NCBI GenBank assembly: GCA_020437875.1
Contig: JAGQVR010000111.1
Span: 1-9,106, forward strand
DNA from: Flavobacteriales bacterium
Lineage (GTDB): Bacteria > Bacteroidota > Bacteroidia > Flavobacteriales_F > PHOS-HE28
DNA: 9,106 nt
Reading direction: 5' to 3'
The position numbers were made by a program, and so were the translations under genes. Shown here in pieces: positions 1 through 6,724 of the stretch. Numbering within the stretch: the stretch's first letter is position 1; each line of letters opens with the position of its first letter. The notes below the pieces were generated by a model. It ran no database searches. It was not told where the DNA came from and worked only from the letters and a program-made list of their open reading frames with translations.

Positions 1-55
1 GGAATACCAGCCATGCACGGATCGGACGAACTCCACAGGGTATGGATCCTACCAT
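1..55 (-). CDS. Start of a secreted protein, cut by the window edge (putative third large T9SS cargo)
   Basis: An ATG at 55-53 opens a frame that stays open for all 18 codons up to the left edge, reading MVGSIPCGVRPIRAWLVF. This could be the start of a signal peptide: arginines followed by the beginning of a hydrophobic run. The ATG lies 4 nt after the TGA of the small secreted gene at 60-425. That junction (TGA TCGC ATGG) is nearly identical to the one between the small and large genes at 6335-6326 (TGA GCGC ATGG). By analogy I infer a further large T9SS-sorted protein that continues beyond the window. The product cannot be verified from 18 residues, and the ATG could be fortuitous. Confidence 0.42.
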   Translation of the reverse strand, partial: MVGSIPCGVRPIRAWLVF

Positions 56-59
56 GCGA

Positions 60-425
60 TCAGCGTTCAGTGATGACGGTTCGACGTTGATCCGGCCCGG
101 TCCCGATCGTTCCTTCCACCTCGGGCGCCATGCCGGAACCCTCCACCGCGATCGACAGTGTGCGTGCCCGACAGGCATCCAGTCCGGACTGGAACAGGAA
201 GTTCCTGATCGTTGGGTCATCCTGTGGATGTGTGAAACGCACCTTCACGTCCGAGCCATGGAAGATGGTGATCGCATTGGGGTCGATCGATGCAACTGTC
301 GCCATGATGTGCTTCTGCCTGACCTCAGCCGGGGATCCACATTGGATCAGGAAGGCCGAACCCGACTGCGCGTTGCACACGAAAGGCAGGACGAACAAGG
401 TCAGGAGTACGACGGATCGCATCAT
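60..425 (-). CDS. Small secreted protein, 121 aa, HMA-like pattern without CxxC
   Basis: I do not recognise a named family. The protein starts MMRSVVLLTLFVLPFVCNAQ, a clear signal peptide with probable cleavage before Q20, so it should be exported to the periplasm or beyond. ATGs at 425 and 422 are adjacent and either may be used; a TTG at 428 is less likely. The mature part has a short beta-alpha-beta-beta-alpha look: a helix-like stretch near residues 32-45, then 'SIDPNAITIF' (46-55), a strand 'VKVRF' (60-64), and a helix near 71-83 ending 'SGL'. The tail (about 90-121) is glycine- and charge-rich, without clear structure. The DPxAI core matches 'MDPEAIIL' of the small protein at 6333-6677, suggesting remote homology. 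The gene sits directly before an ATG 4 nt downstream, so it is probably co-translated with the next gene. A T-rich box (TATTTTAG, 453-446) resembles a Bacteroidota -7 element but has no good -33. The gene is probably real; its function is unknown. Confidence 0.72.
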   Translation of the reverse strand: MMRSVVLLTLFVLPFVCNAQSGSAFLIQCGSPAEVRQKHIMATVASIDPNAITIFHGSDVKVRFTHPQDDPTIRNFLFQSGLDACRARTLSIAVEGSGMAPEVEGTIGTGPDQRRTVITER

Positions 426-445
426 CAATAAGACGACTTAATGGA

Positions 446-496
446 CTAAAATAAGAAAATACCTGAACCCGAGGTTATGACATGTGTCACACCTCG
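446..496 (-). terminator. Candidate terminator after the 666-aa T9SS gene
   Basis: On the minus strand, about 20 nt after the stop of the gene at 516-2516, arms CGAGGT (496-491) and ACCTCG (475-470) enclose a second stem TGAC/GTCA with a 4-nt loop. A G-U pair and one bulged A join the two stems. A T-rich run, TATTTTCTTATTTTAG, follows at 461-446, separated from the stem by about 8 nt. That gap makes it an imperfect intrinsic terminator. The T-rich part could instead belong to the promoter of the gene starting at 425. Confidence 0.42.
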
Positions 497-515
497 TTCA
501 GCCAGGCTGGCCCGA

Positions 516-2516
516 TCACTCCTTCATGAAGCGCCCAGTCCCCAATGGACTGCCGGTACCGTCCAGGAGGACCACGGTGTAATAGCCGGCGTCCAGATCA
601 CCGATGGGGAAACGCACGGGGCCACCGTCCTTGGAGTGCAAGCGGTGCCTGACCATCCGGCCACTACCGTCGTGCAGGCGGATCTCGGCCACCTCCTCCA
701 TCGTGGCTTCCGCACCAAGCAAATGGATGCGGTCGGATGCCGGATTCGGTAGGATTATCAATGCTTGGGTGGTCCGGCGGAAATGGATCTTGGCCACATG
801 GGAGGTGCTGTACGCACCGTCATGCGCCACGGCGATGACCCGGTAGTAGTTCATGCCAGTCTCCGGATGAGCATCGTCCAACTGGTGGTAGGAGATGCCC
901 CCATTGGTCGGTCGGGCCTGCAGGGTGCCTATCGGATCGAACTTGCTTCCATCCGTCGAACGCTCCACGATGAACCGATCGTGTTGCGCTACCTCCTGGG
1001 CCGTCCATTGCACCGAAACATGATCGTTCTGTTGAACTGCATCCAGGTCGATGATGGCGATGGGGAGCAGGGTGCAATCCAACTGGTCAGGCGTGGCGAG
1101 GTTCCAGTTCAGGTTGAACGACTGGCCGTCCTGGTCGAAGTTGTCTATGAACATCACGTAGATCTGACCCACATCTCCAGCGCCCACGTTGATGGGTGCC
1201 ACGAAGCCGTTCACGCCTGTGCCGCTCGCCGCCTCACTGACATCGGAATTCCCTGTGGCCATGCCCGTCAACCAGGTCCCAGCGGTCGGCGGATAGGCGT
1301 AGCTGCAGCGGATCGGACTTCCGACCGGCGGGCAGGTGATGGTGGACATCGGTCCCCAGATAGCGAAATCGTAGTCGATATTGGTGGGCTGGCCCATCTG
1401 GTTCGTGGGCTGCAGGGTGAACCCGAGATTCCCTGTGGTCTGTGGTGAGAAGTAGTACCAGGTGCCCTGGCGCTCGTTGTTCAGCAGGCAGCCCCGGTTG
1501 CTGGACCCGAGGTCGGCACTGCATCCACGCCAGTCCGAGGCATTGTTGATGGCGCCGCTATTGCACACGGTGAAGCCACCGGAGCAGTCCTGGATCGGAG
1601 TCGGGAAAACATCCGGACCGTAAACGCACAGGCCGAAAGTGCCGCTGGAACTGTTGTAGCCCCAATAGCGGATGTAATATGTGGTGCCACCGCTCAGCGG
1701 CGCACAGCGGTAATCCAGGTAGGGCATGTTCGCGTTCGGTGGAACGCCGGTATCATCGTCGCAGCCACCGGGCACGAGTGACAGGGCTCCACAACTTCCG
1801 GTATAGAGTTGCATGGCCCCATCGGTGAGCGATCCGGTCTCCGAGAAGATGCGGACCGCGCCGCTGGCGGGTGCGACGAACCGGAACCAGACATCGGTGT
1901 TCGGGGCGGAGCTGCACGTCGGACCGGGCGAGACCCCGGAAGCGGTCGCACCCAGGTTGGTGAAGGTCTGCATGAAGCAGGTCTCGAACACGAAGAGATC
2001 GATCGCGGCGCCACAATCATCGTTGACAGGCGGCGGGGGCGGCGACCAGATGCACAGGCGGCCATCCATGGAGTTATTGGTCCCGCTACGCTGGATGCGG
2101 ATCAGGTAATTCGTTCCGATGGTCGTGGCGAATGTGATGGTCTCGTTGCCACCGTTCCCATTATCGTTGGAGCAGGCCAGGTAGGTCAACGCTGCACAGG
2201 TACCGGAGTACAGGTGCATGATGGGGTTGACGAATCCATCGGGATCAAAGGTGATGGTGGTGGTCGTCGCGATGGCGGTGAACCATCCGAAGGCATCGTC
2301 GTAGTTCCCGCTTCCGCAGGTCCCCGGGTTCAGGTTGGCAACGAAGCTCGACGGTTTGTCGAAGGTGGAGTACTGGCAGGTGTAGTTCACCGGATACTGG
2401 CTCGCAGCACCGAACGAACAAGGGTCCGAAGCGGTCTGGGCGACCATGCTATTGGACAGGACGAGGAGCAGCATGGCTACCCCGAGATGCCGGAATGAGA
2501 GCCGCTTATTTGACAT
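516..2516 (-). CDS. T9SS type A sorting domain surface protein, 666 aa, one PPC-like repeat
   Basis: This is a large modular secreted protein, probably carried across the outer membrane by the type IX system and anchored or released there. The signal peptide spans residues 1-26, ending 'NSMVAQ'. An N-terminal beta-sandwich-like domain (about 29-157, containing 'AFGWFTA' and 'SMDGRLCIW') is followed by a proline linker. A PPC-like domain with 'DVWFRFVAPASG' and the acidic loop 'CDDDTG' covers about 165-298. Residues 309-480 form a domain with 'DCSGG', 'NERQGTWYYF' and 'DYDFAIWGP', which recalls the N-terminal domain of many Bacteroidota gliding-associated or PKD surface proteins. An FnIII-like stalk (485-580, 'FIVERSTDGSKF', 'NYYRV') leads to a sorting tail (about 586-666, 'ILPNPASDRI', ending 'TGRFMKE'). 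The ATG at 2516 overlaps the end of the upstream gene by 11 nt, so translation is probably coupled. Its domain order is that of the 1030-aa paralog minus two repeats and one extra domain. Adhesion is a guess; no catalytic motif is visible. Confidence 0.93.
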   Translation of the reverse strand: MSNKRLSFRHLGVAMLLLVLSNSMVAQTASDPCSFGAASQYPVNYTCQYSTFDKPSSFVANLNPGTCGSGNYDDAFGWFTAIATTTTITFDPDGFVNPIMHLYSGTCAALTYLACSNDNGNGGNETITFATTIGTNYLIRIQRSGTNNSMDGRLCIWSPPPPPVNDDCGAAIDLFVFETCFMQTFTNLGATASGVSPGPTCSSAPNTDVWFRFVAPASGAVRIFSETGSLTDGAMQLYTGSCGALSLVPGGCDDDTGVPPNANMPYLDYRCAPLSGGTTYYIRYWGYNSSSGTFGLCVYGPDVFPTPIQDCSGGFTVCNSGAINNASDWRGCSADLGSSNRGCLLNNERQGTWYYFSPQTTGNLGFTLQPTNQMGQPTNIDYDFAIWGPMSTITCPPVGSPIRCSYAYPPTAGTWLTGMATGNSDVSEAASGTGVNGFVAPINVGAGDVGQIYVMFIDNFDQDGQSFNLNWNLATPDQLDCTLLPIAIIDLDAVQQNDHVSVQWTAQEVAQHDRFIVERSTDGSKFDPIGTLQARPTNGGISYHQLDDAHPETGMNYYRVIAVAHDGAYSTSHVAKIHFRRTTQALIILPNPASDRIHLLGAEATMEEVAEIRLHDGSGRMVRHRLHSKDGGPVRFPIGDLDAGYYTVVLLDGTGSPLGTGRFMKE

Positions 2517-3039
2517 GGGGAGATCCGATCAGTTCGGGGTCCATCACATAGGCGTATGCCTGCGGGTATGCATCGACCCACTGGGCCTTGGCGGCGGTGT
2601 AGCGCGCGTGATCGCCGAGCTCATCGCCTGTGTTCACGTGCACGGGCATGGGGGGGATCCCCTCCTGGAAGCTGCTGTCATCCTCATTGTTCACGCAGGC
2701 GTACCCGAATACGGTGTAGCCCGCGCTCGAGGCCCTATCCTCCAGTTCACTCAGGATGACGCGTTCATCGGTATCGAACCAGATGGTGTACCCATCGTCC
2801 TCGATCCCGATGGACGTTGTGCCGTAGCCGTCGGATAGGCTGGCGATCCATGGTTTGGGCATGGCGGTATTCTCCGACTTGCCGAACCAGATCCGGCAGG
2901 AGTAGGCCTCGGTGGTCTGGGCGGTCACCTTCGTCGCCAGGAAGAAGGGTGCCACCAGAAGCGCAACGAGTATCACCAAATGGACATCGAGCGACTTCCG
3001 GAACCGGATCCAGTAGAAGGTGAACGTTGGGATGAACAT
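2506..3039 (-). CDS. Secreted protein, 177 aa, HMA-like pattern with C-terminal YxxAKxxW motif
   Basis: No named family is recognised. The start at 3039 gives an unusually long signal region: an aromatic N-end (MFIPTFTFYW), a basic patch (RFRK), then a hydrophobic core at about 19-35 and likely cleavage after 'KVTA' (37-40). The mature part has cysteines at C48 and C115. Residues 64-113 carry a beta-strand/helix alternation ('SIGIE', 'YTIWFD', a helix 93-105, 'AGYTVFGY') that resembles an HMA-type ferredoxin-like fold without a metal-binding CxxC. The C-terminal third contains 'PPMPVHVNTGD' and 'YTAAKAQW' (147-154), then a proline and tyrosines; I recall this tail pattern from small Bacteroidota proteins but cannot name it. 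Its stop codon lies inside the first codons of the 666-aa T9SS gene (shared bases 2506-2516), so the two genes are surely cotranscribed. A candidate promoter lies upstream at 3083-3114. The function is unknown; it is the counterpart of the small genes at 60-425 and 6333-6677. Confidence 0.82.
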   Translation of the reverse strand: MFIPTFTFYWIRFRKSLDVHLVILVALLVAPFFLATKVTAQTTEAYSCRIWFGKSENTAMPKPWIASLSDGYGTTSIGIEDDGYTIWFDTDERVILSELEDRASSAGYTVFGYACVNNEDDSSFQEGIPPMPVHVNTGDELGDHARYTAAKAQWVDAYPQAYAYVMDPELIGSPHVK

Positions 3040-3082
3040 GGAAGATGAATTAGACGGACGGTCATTATTGCTCTATGAGCGT

Positions 3083-3114
3083 AAAAAATAGGGCGACCAG
3101 TTCCATGCTGTCAA
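3083..3114 (-). promoter_or_regulatory. Candidate Bacteroidota-type promoter for the 177-aa/666-aa gene pair
   Basis: Reading the minus strand, a TTG (3114-3112) is followed after 21 nt by TATTTTTT (3090-3083). This fits the Bacteroidota housekeeping pattern of TTG (-33), about 19-21 nt, then TAnnTTTG (-7), apart from the last base. It would give a leader of roughly 35-45 nt before the ATG at 3039. It is the only AT-rich stretch in this intergenic region and lies between two modules, which suits an independent transcription start. It was found by eye only. Confidence 0.38.
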
Positions 3115-3215
3115 GTTCTTACGACGATGGGGTCCGTCCAGTTTCACCGCAATGGCCAGATCCGGTGCGCTGATGCGTTGTTCGTTGGTTGTAATTGACG
3201 GAGGTACAGGAGGTT

Positions 3216-3232
3216 ACTGATGCTTTATCAGT
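3216..3232 (-). terminator. Short hairpin just after the 1030-aa T9SS gene
   Basis: Perfect 6-bp arms ACTGAT (3216-3221) and ATCAGT (3227-3232) with a 5-nt loop start 3 nt after the stop codon at 3236. There is no T-tract on the minus-strand side; the following bases are AACCTCC. It may be a weak terminator or a 3'-end stabilising hairpin. Evidence is limited to the palindrome and its position. Confidence 0.3.
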
Positions 3233-3235
3233 GGG

Positions 3236-6200
3236 TCATTCGACAATGAAGCGGCCGGTCCGGTGGGTCTCACCATGGATGTCCGATACGAGCAGGAGAT
3301 ACACTCCTTGCTGGAGGTCGGCGACGCTCGTCCGGAACGAACCTGACCCATCGATGAACTGGCGACGTTCTTCGCGTACGAAACGCCCGCTCGCATCCAC
3401 GATCGTGAACTGCAGCTCCTGGCCCTCGGTCAGGTCCAGGTCCAACTGGATGTGATCATGAGTCGGGTTCGGATAGGGTGCGCTCGACGAGACGGACTGA
3501 TCGAAGCGGACGGGTACGATATCCGAGAGCTCCGTGGTCCCATCGAGGTCCACCTGCTTCAACCGATAGTAGTTGATGCCACGCTCAGGTGCCGGATCCT
3601 CGAACGCATACTCGATCAGTGAACCGGAGTTGCCGGCTGCGGGGACTTCGCCGATCCCCTGGAACTCATAGCCATTGCTGCTGCGCTCCACCACGAAGTG
3701 CGAGCTGTTGGATTCGGAAGCGGTGATCCAATCCAGCATGACGGACCGTGTCAGGGGCTCCCCTGAGAAGCTGAGCAATTCGACGGGAAGTACGGAGCAA
3801 TCGATGCTGGCACCGCTGGTCAGGGACCAGTTCAGGTCGAACGAGAGCCCCGATCGGCTGTAGTTCGAGATGTACAGCGTGTAGTATTCGCCTGCCGTCA
3901 CATTGATGGTCGAGACCCACTTGTCGCCACCGGCACCCTCGGAGGTATCCGTGGCACCGTTCCCCATTCCGGTATCGCCCGTGGTTCCGCTCCAGGAGCA
4001 TCGATACGGTGTTTCGGTCGGTGGGCAGGTCTTGGAGGTCGAAGGGCCCCACACCGCGAAGTCGTAGTCATCACTGCTGTTCGAAGGGGCGATGGTCATG
4101 CCGATGTTCCCTGAGGCGCTCGGCACGAAGTAGTACCAGTTCCCCTGGCGTTCGTTGGCGGACAGGCAGCCGCGCGTGTGCAGATTCAAGTCCGCCACGG
4201 CACCGGTATTGCTCGGGTTCCCGGAGAAGGCGGTCCCACCGCACAATCGGGCGCCGCCGCTGCAATCGCTAGTGGGTGCGTCGATCGGGGAGCAGGACAG
4301 GCTGGAAGCATGTACCAGGCCGGAGGTCGGTGTGGTCCCATCCGCGAACAGGATGCCAGCCCCGATCTGGATCATATAGGAGATCTGGTTCTGACCACCG
4401 GAGCCACCCGTGGCGTAGGAGACCTGAACAAGCTCACCATTGGTGAAGGGGATGTAGATCGTGTTCTCCCCCTGGTCGGGAAGCCAGTAGTCCACGGCTG
4501 CTGCGGCCCCGACCTGAATGGTGAGCCTGGAGTTGCCCCATCCGTTGTCGTTCGTATCGAACATGCGCAAGGCCATGAAACAGCTCGCGCTGGGGGTCTC
4601 AGCACAGAGGTCGAAGGTCCCGGCGGAGCCACTGGCGCTCCAGACGCGCACATAATAGGTCGCGCCCGGTGTGACCCCACCCGGTGAGAGCGTGATGATG
4701 GATCCGGATCCCGGCCCATCGTTGTCATTGCAGTCGAGCAGGTTGAAGGTGCCGTCACAACCGGTCGCACTGTACACGGCCATCGCGGGATCGGTCATCG
4801 TACCCGGAGTGGCGCGAAGGGTGAGGGCTCCATTGGCCGGCACCACGACCGCGTACCATACATCGTTCGAGGGCGTGCCGCCGCAGCCCGGGTCGGGTTG
4901 TGCGGTGGAAGCGGTCGCGCCGAGGTTGGTCGCTGCCAGGACGGTGCAGGAGCTGGAAGGTGTGAGCACGATCGCGCCACACGGCTCGTCATTGGACGGA
5001 GGTGGTATGGTCACGCAGATCTCGAAGGAACCCGTGCTTCCACCGTTGCCCCATACGCGGACGTAGTAGGTGCTGCCTGGTGTCAGGCCTGTGCGGGTGA
5101 TCTCGCCCATGTCGCCGGGGCCGTCGTCGTCATCACACTCCAACAGGGTATAGGTCCCTGCACAGGCGGTCGCGCTGTACACGGCCAGCCCGCCGTTGGC
5201 CAGGGTGCCGGCGTTCGTGCGGATGGTCGCGACTCCTGATGCCGGTGCAACGAAGGTGTACCAGACGTCGGCCGAGGTGTAGCCGGCACAACCCGGAGCC
5301 GGGATGCCGGCCGTGGCCGTTCCGCTCTGGTTGTTGCCGCTCGTATAGCTGCAGGTGCTGTTCACCGTGAGCGGAACCGCACTGCACGGATCGTCGTTCG
5401 CGGGGGGCGGAGGGATGGATACGCAGATGTTGAAGGAGCCCGTCGCGCCATTGTAGCCCCACACGCGCAGGTAATAGGTCACCCCGGGTGTCAGTCCGGA
5501 GCGGATGATCTCGGGCATGAATCCAGGCCCATCGTCGTCATCACATTCGATCAGGGTGTAGGTACCGGCGCAGGCCGTTGCGCTATATATGGCGAGCGCA
5601 CCGTCGTTCAGGGAACCTGCCGAGGTGCTGATGGTGACCGGTTCCGACGTGGCCGGCGCCACGAAGGTGAACCAGACATCGCTACCGGAATAGTTGGCGC
5701 AACCGGGCGCGGGTATGCCGGAGGTCGCGGTGGTGTTCGAATTGCTGCCGGAGGTGTTCACGCAACTCGTGTTCACCGGGAGCATGATGGCCTGGCACGG
5801 GTCGTCATTGGGTGGGGGAGCGACGATACACAAGCGCCCGTTCATCGAGCTGTTCGTGTTGTCGCGCTGGATCCGGATGAAGTAGGTGGAACCGGGGGTG
5901 GTGGTGATGGTGACCGATTCGTTGCCTCCGTTCCCGGCGGCATCCGCACATCCCTCCTGGTTCAGCGAACCACACGAACCGGAAAAGACGTGCAGGATCG
6001 GGTCATGGTTATCATCCGGGTTGAAGGTCACCGTGGCCGTGGTGCCCGTGGCGGTGAACCAACCCCACGCGTCATCATTGTTGTCGGAGTTGCAGGTCCC
6101 GGGGTTGTAGGTCGCGGTAAAGCCGCTGACCTTGTCGAAGTCGTTGTACGAGCAGGTGGTGCCGACCGGATATTCGTTGGCCGCAGCGGTGCCACATGCG

Positions 6201-6328
6201 TTCGATGCGGACTGACCAACGCAGGTGGTGGCGAATGTCATTGCGAACGCACCGGCAGACATCGCTCGGAGGGCGGAATGCGGAAGTGATCGTTCCATCA
6301 TGGTCTTTAAGGTTCGCGTTCGTGCCAT
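3236..6328 (-). CDS. T9SS type A sorting domain surface protein, 1030 aa, three tandem PPC-like repeats
   Basis: This is the large paralog of the protein at 516-2516. I choose the ATG at 6328 (MARTRTLKT) because it lies 4 nt after the upstream stop. A GTG at 6358 would extend into the upstream gene, and ATGs at 6301/6298 are shorter alternatives. Domains: signal peptide 1-38; N-terminal domain 41-170 ('AWGWFTA', 'SMNGRLCIV'); three PPC-like repeats at about 174-308, 311-444 and 446-577, each opening 'NDDPC' or 'NDEPC' and carrying 'DVWYTFVAPA' and an acidic loop (CDDDDGPG or CNDNDGPG). A domain with 'DTNDNGWG' (591-598) resembles the 'GDGW' domains of Bacteroidota surface proteins. A 'DCSGG...NERQGNWYYF...DYDFAVWGP' domain spans about 688-844, an FnIII-like stalk 850-945, and a sorting tail 951-1030 ('YPNPTHDHI', ending 'TGRFIVE'). 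It is cysteine-rich, so disulfides are likely. The cargo is secreted by T9SS; its biological role is not evident, and a structural or adhesive role is an inference. Confidence 0.93.
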   Translation of the reverse strand: MARTRTLKTMMERSLPHSALRAMSAGAFAMTFATTCVGQSASNACGTAAANEYPVGTTCSYNDFDKVSGFTATYNPGTCNSDNNDDAWGWFTATGTTATVTFNPDDNHDPILHVFSGSCGSLNQEGCADAAGNGGNESVTITTTPGSTYFIRIQRDNTNSSMNGRLCIVAPPPNDDPCQAIMLPVNTSCVNTSGSNSNTTATSGIPAPGCANYSGSDVWFTFVAPATSEPVTISTSAGSLNDGALAIYSATACAGTYTLIECDDDDGPGFMPEIIRSGLTPGVTYYLRVWGYNGATGSFNICVSIPPPPANDDPCSAVPLTVNSTCSYTSGNNQSGTATAGIPAPGCAGYTSADVWYTFVAPASGVATIRTNAGTLANGGLAVYSATACAGTYTLLECDDDDGPGDMGEITRTGLTPGSTYYVRVWGNGGSTGSFEICVTIPPPSNDEPCGAIVLTPSSSCTVLAATNLGATASTAQPDPGCGGTPSNDVWYAVVVPANGALTLRATPGTMTDPAMAVYSATGCDGTFNLLDCNDNDGPGSGSIITLSPGGVTPGATYYVRVWSASGSAGTFDLCAETPSASCFMALRMFDTNDNGWGNSRLTIQVGAAAAVDYWLPDQGENTIYIPFTNGELVQVSYATGGSGGQNQISYMIQIGAGILFADGTTPTSGLVHASSLSCSPIDAPTSDCSGGARLCGGTAFSGNPSNTGAVADLNLHTRGCLSANERQGNWYYFVPSASGNIGMTIAPSNSSDDYDFAVWGPSTSKTCPPTETPYRCSWSGTTGDTGMGNGATDTSEGAGGDKWVSTINVTAGEYYTLYISNYSRSGLSFDLNWSLTSGASIDCSVLPVELLSFSGEPLTRSVMLDWITASESNSSHFVVERSSNGYEFQGIGEVPAAGNSGSLIEYAFEDPAPERGINYYRLKQVDLDGTTELSDIVPVRFDQSVSSSAPYPNPTHDHIQLDLDLTEGQELQFTIVDASGRFVREERRQFIDGSGSFRTSVADLQQGVYLLLVSDIHGETHRTGRFIVE
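4598..5809 (-). repeat. Three tandem in-frame repeats of about 405 bp encoding PPC-like domains
   Basis: Units run approximately 5809-5405, 5398-4997 and 4993-4598. Units 1 and 2 are the closest pair: both encode 'GIPAPGCA', 'YSATACAGTYTL' and 'ECDDDDGPG', and their DNA is visibly alike, for example around 5120-5165 versus 5535-5580. Unit 3 is more diverged ('PDPGCGG', 'CNDNDGPG'). The paralog at 516-2516 has a single unit. Boundaries follow the proline-rich linkers and are approximate. Confidence 0.85.
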
Positions 6329-6332
6329 GCGC

Positions 6333-6677
6333 TCATTCTTCGGTCGACTCCGCAGCACGAGTCATCACATTCATCCGTGGATTCCGATGCAGGGTCAAGC
6401 CGTTGGCCTCACCAGCCTGAATGAGGGCGGGCAGGTCGAACGAATGGCGGCTCTGGGCGACCAGGTCCCGCCGTCCTTCATCCACGAGGATGATCGCCTC
6501 GGGGTCCATCCCCACGATCCATTCGGTCAACCGCTTCTCCTGCAGGATGCTGATCGGTTGGTCGGCGACCAGGCTGAACCGGTGGATCGTAACGGTCCCC
6601 TGCGCAAGTGCGCTCGCGGGAGCCCAGCTGAAGGCTGCGATCACGAGAAGAAGATGGAGGAGCTGTTGTCGTGCCAT
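6333..6677 (-). CDS. Small secreted protein, 114 aa, HMA-like pattern without CxxC
   Basis: The family is not recognised. The ATG at 6677 gives MARQQLLHLLLVIAAFSW, a good signal peptide with likely cleavage near 'ALAQ' (23-26). A TTG at 6701 would only add eight residues before it. The mature 88 residues show strand 'VTIHRFSL' (29-36), a helix-like stretch 43-55, 'GMDPEAIILV' (56-65), a strand near 72-75, a helix 81-92, and 'NGLTLHRNP' (92-100). This order fits a small ferredoxin/HMA-like fold, but there are no cysteines, so metal binding of the usual kind is excluded. The DPxAI core matches the small protein at 60-425. The stop lies 4 nt before the ATG of the 1030-aa T9SS gene, implying an operon and probably coupled translation. 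The gene is probably real; its role is unknown, perhaps a partner or export accessory of the large protein. Confidence 0.72.
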   Translation of the reverse strand: MARQQLLHLLLVIAAFSWAPASALAQGTVTIHRFSLVADQPISILQEKRLTEWIVGMDPEAIILVDEGRRDLVAQSRHSFDLPALIQAGEANGLTLHRNPRMNVMTRAAESTEE

Positions 6678-6724
6678 GGAACGATCACCGGGACATTTCA
6701 AGTTCCGGCGACCGTTCTACGGGG

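Noticed and set aside
477..752. Plus-strand frame covering the end of the 666-aa gene and the intergenic gap
   Set aside because: Most of it is antisense to the sorting-domain coding region, and it starts inside the terminator-like hairpin.
765..1448. 227-codon open frame on the plus strand, antisense to the 666-aa T9SS gene
   Set aside because: It is fully inside a well-supported gene, is rich in Arg, Gly and His with no recognisable domain, and reflects GC-rich codon bias of the opposite strand.
1809..2498. 229-codon open frame on the plus strand
   Set aside because: It is antisense to the N-terminal half of the 666-aa T9SS gene. Its composition is biased and no motif or start signal supports it.
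3200..3214. GGAGG-rich stretch resembling a Shine-Dalgarno site on the plus strand
   Set aside because: The only plus-strand frame nearby (from 3195) is antisense to the T9SS sorting domain and has no coding features.
3040..3235. Possible small RNA or RNA gene in the longest gap
   Set aside because: Only a candidate promoter and a short palindrome are visible. No tRNA-like fold or known RNA motif was found by eye.
4598..5809. Possible CRISPR array because of regular repeats
   Set aside because: The repeats are about 405 bp, in frame and diverged, and encode protein domains; there are no short identical repeats with unique spacers.
6329..6358. GTG start at 6358 for the 1030-aa protein
   Set aside because: It would overlap the upstream gene and place a charged stretch before the signal peptide. 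The ATG at 6328, 4 nt after the upstream stop, is more natural.
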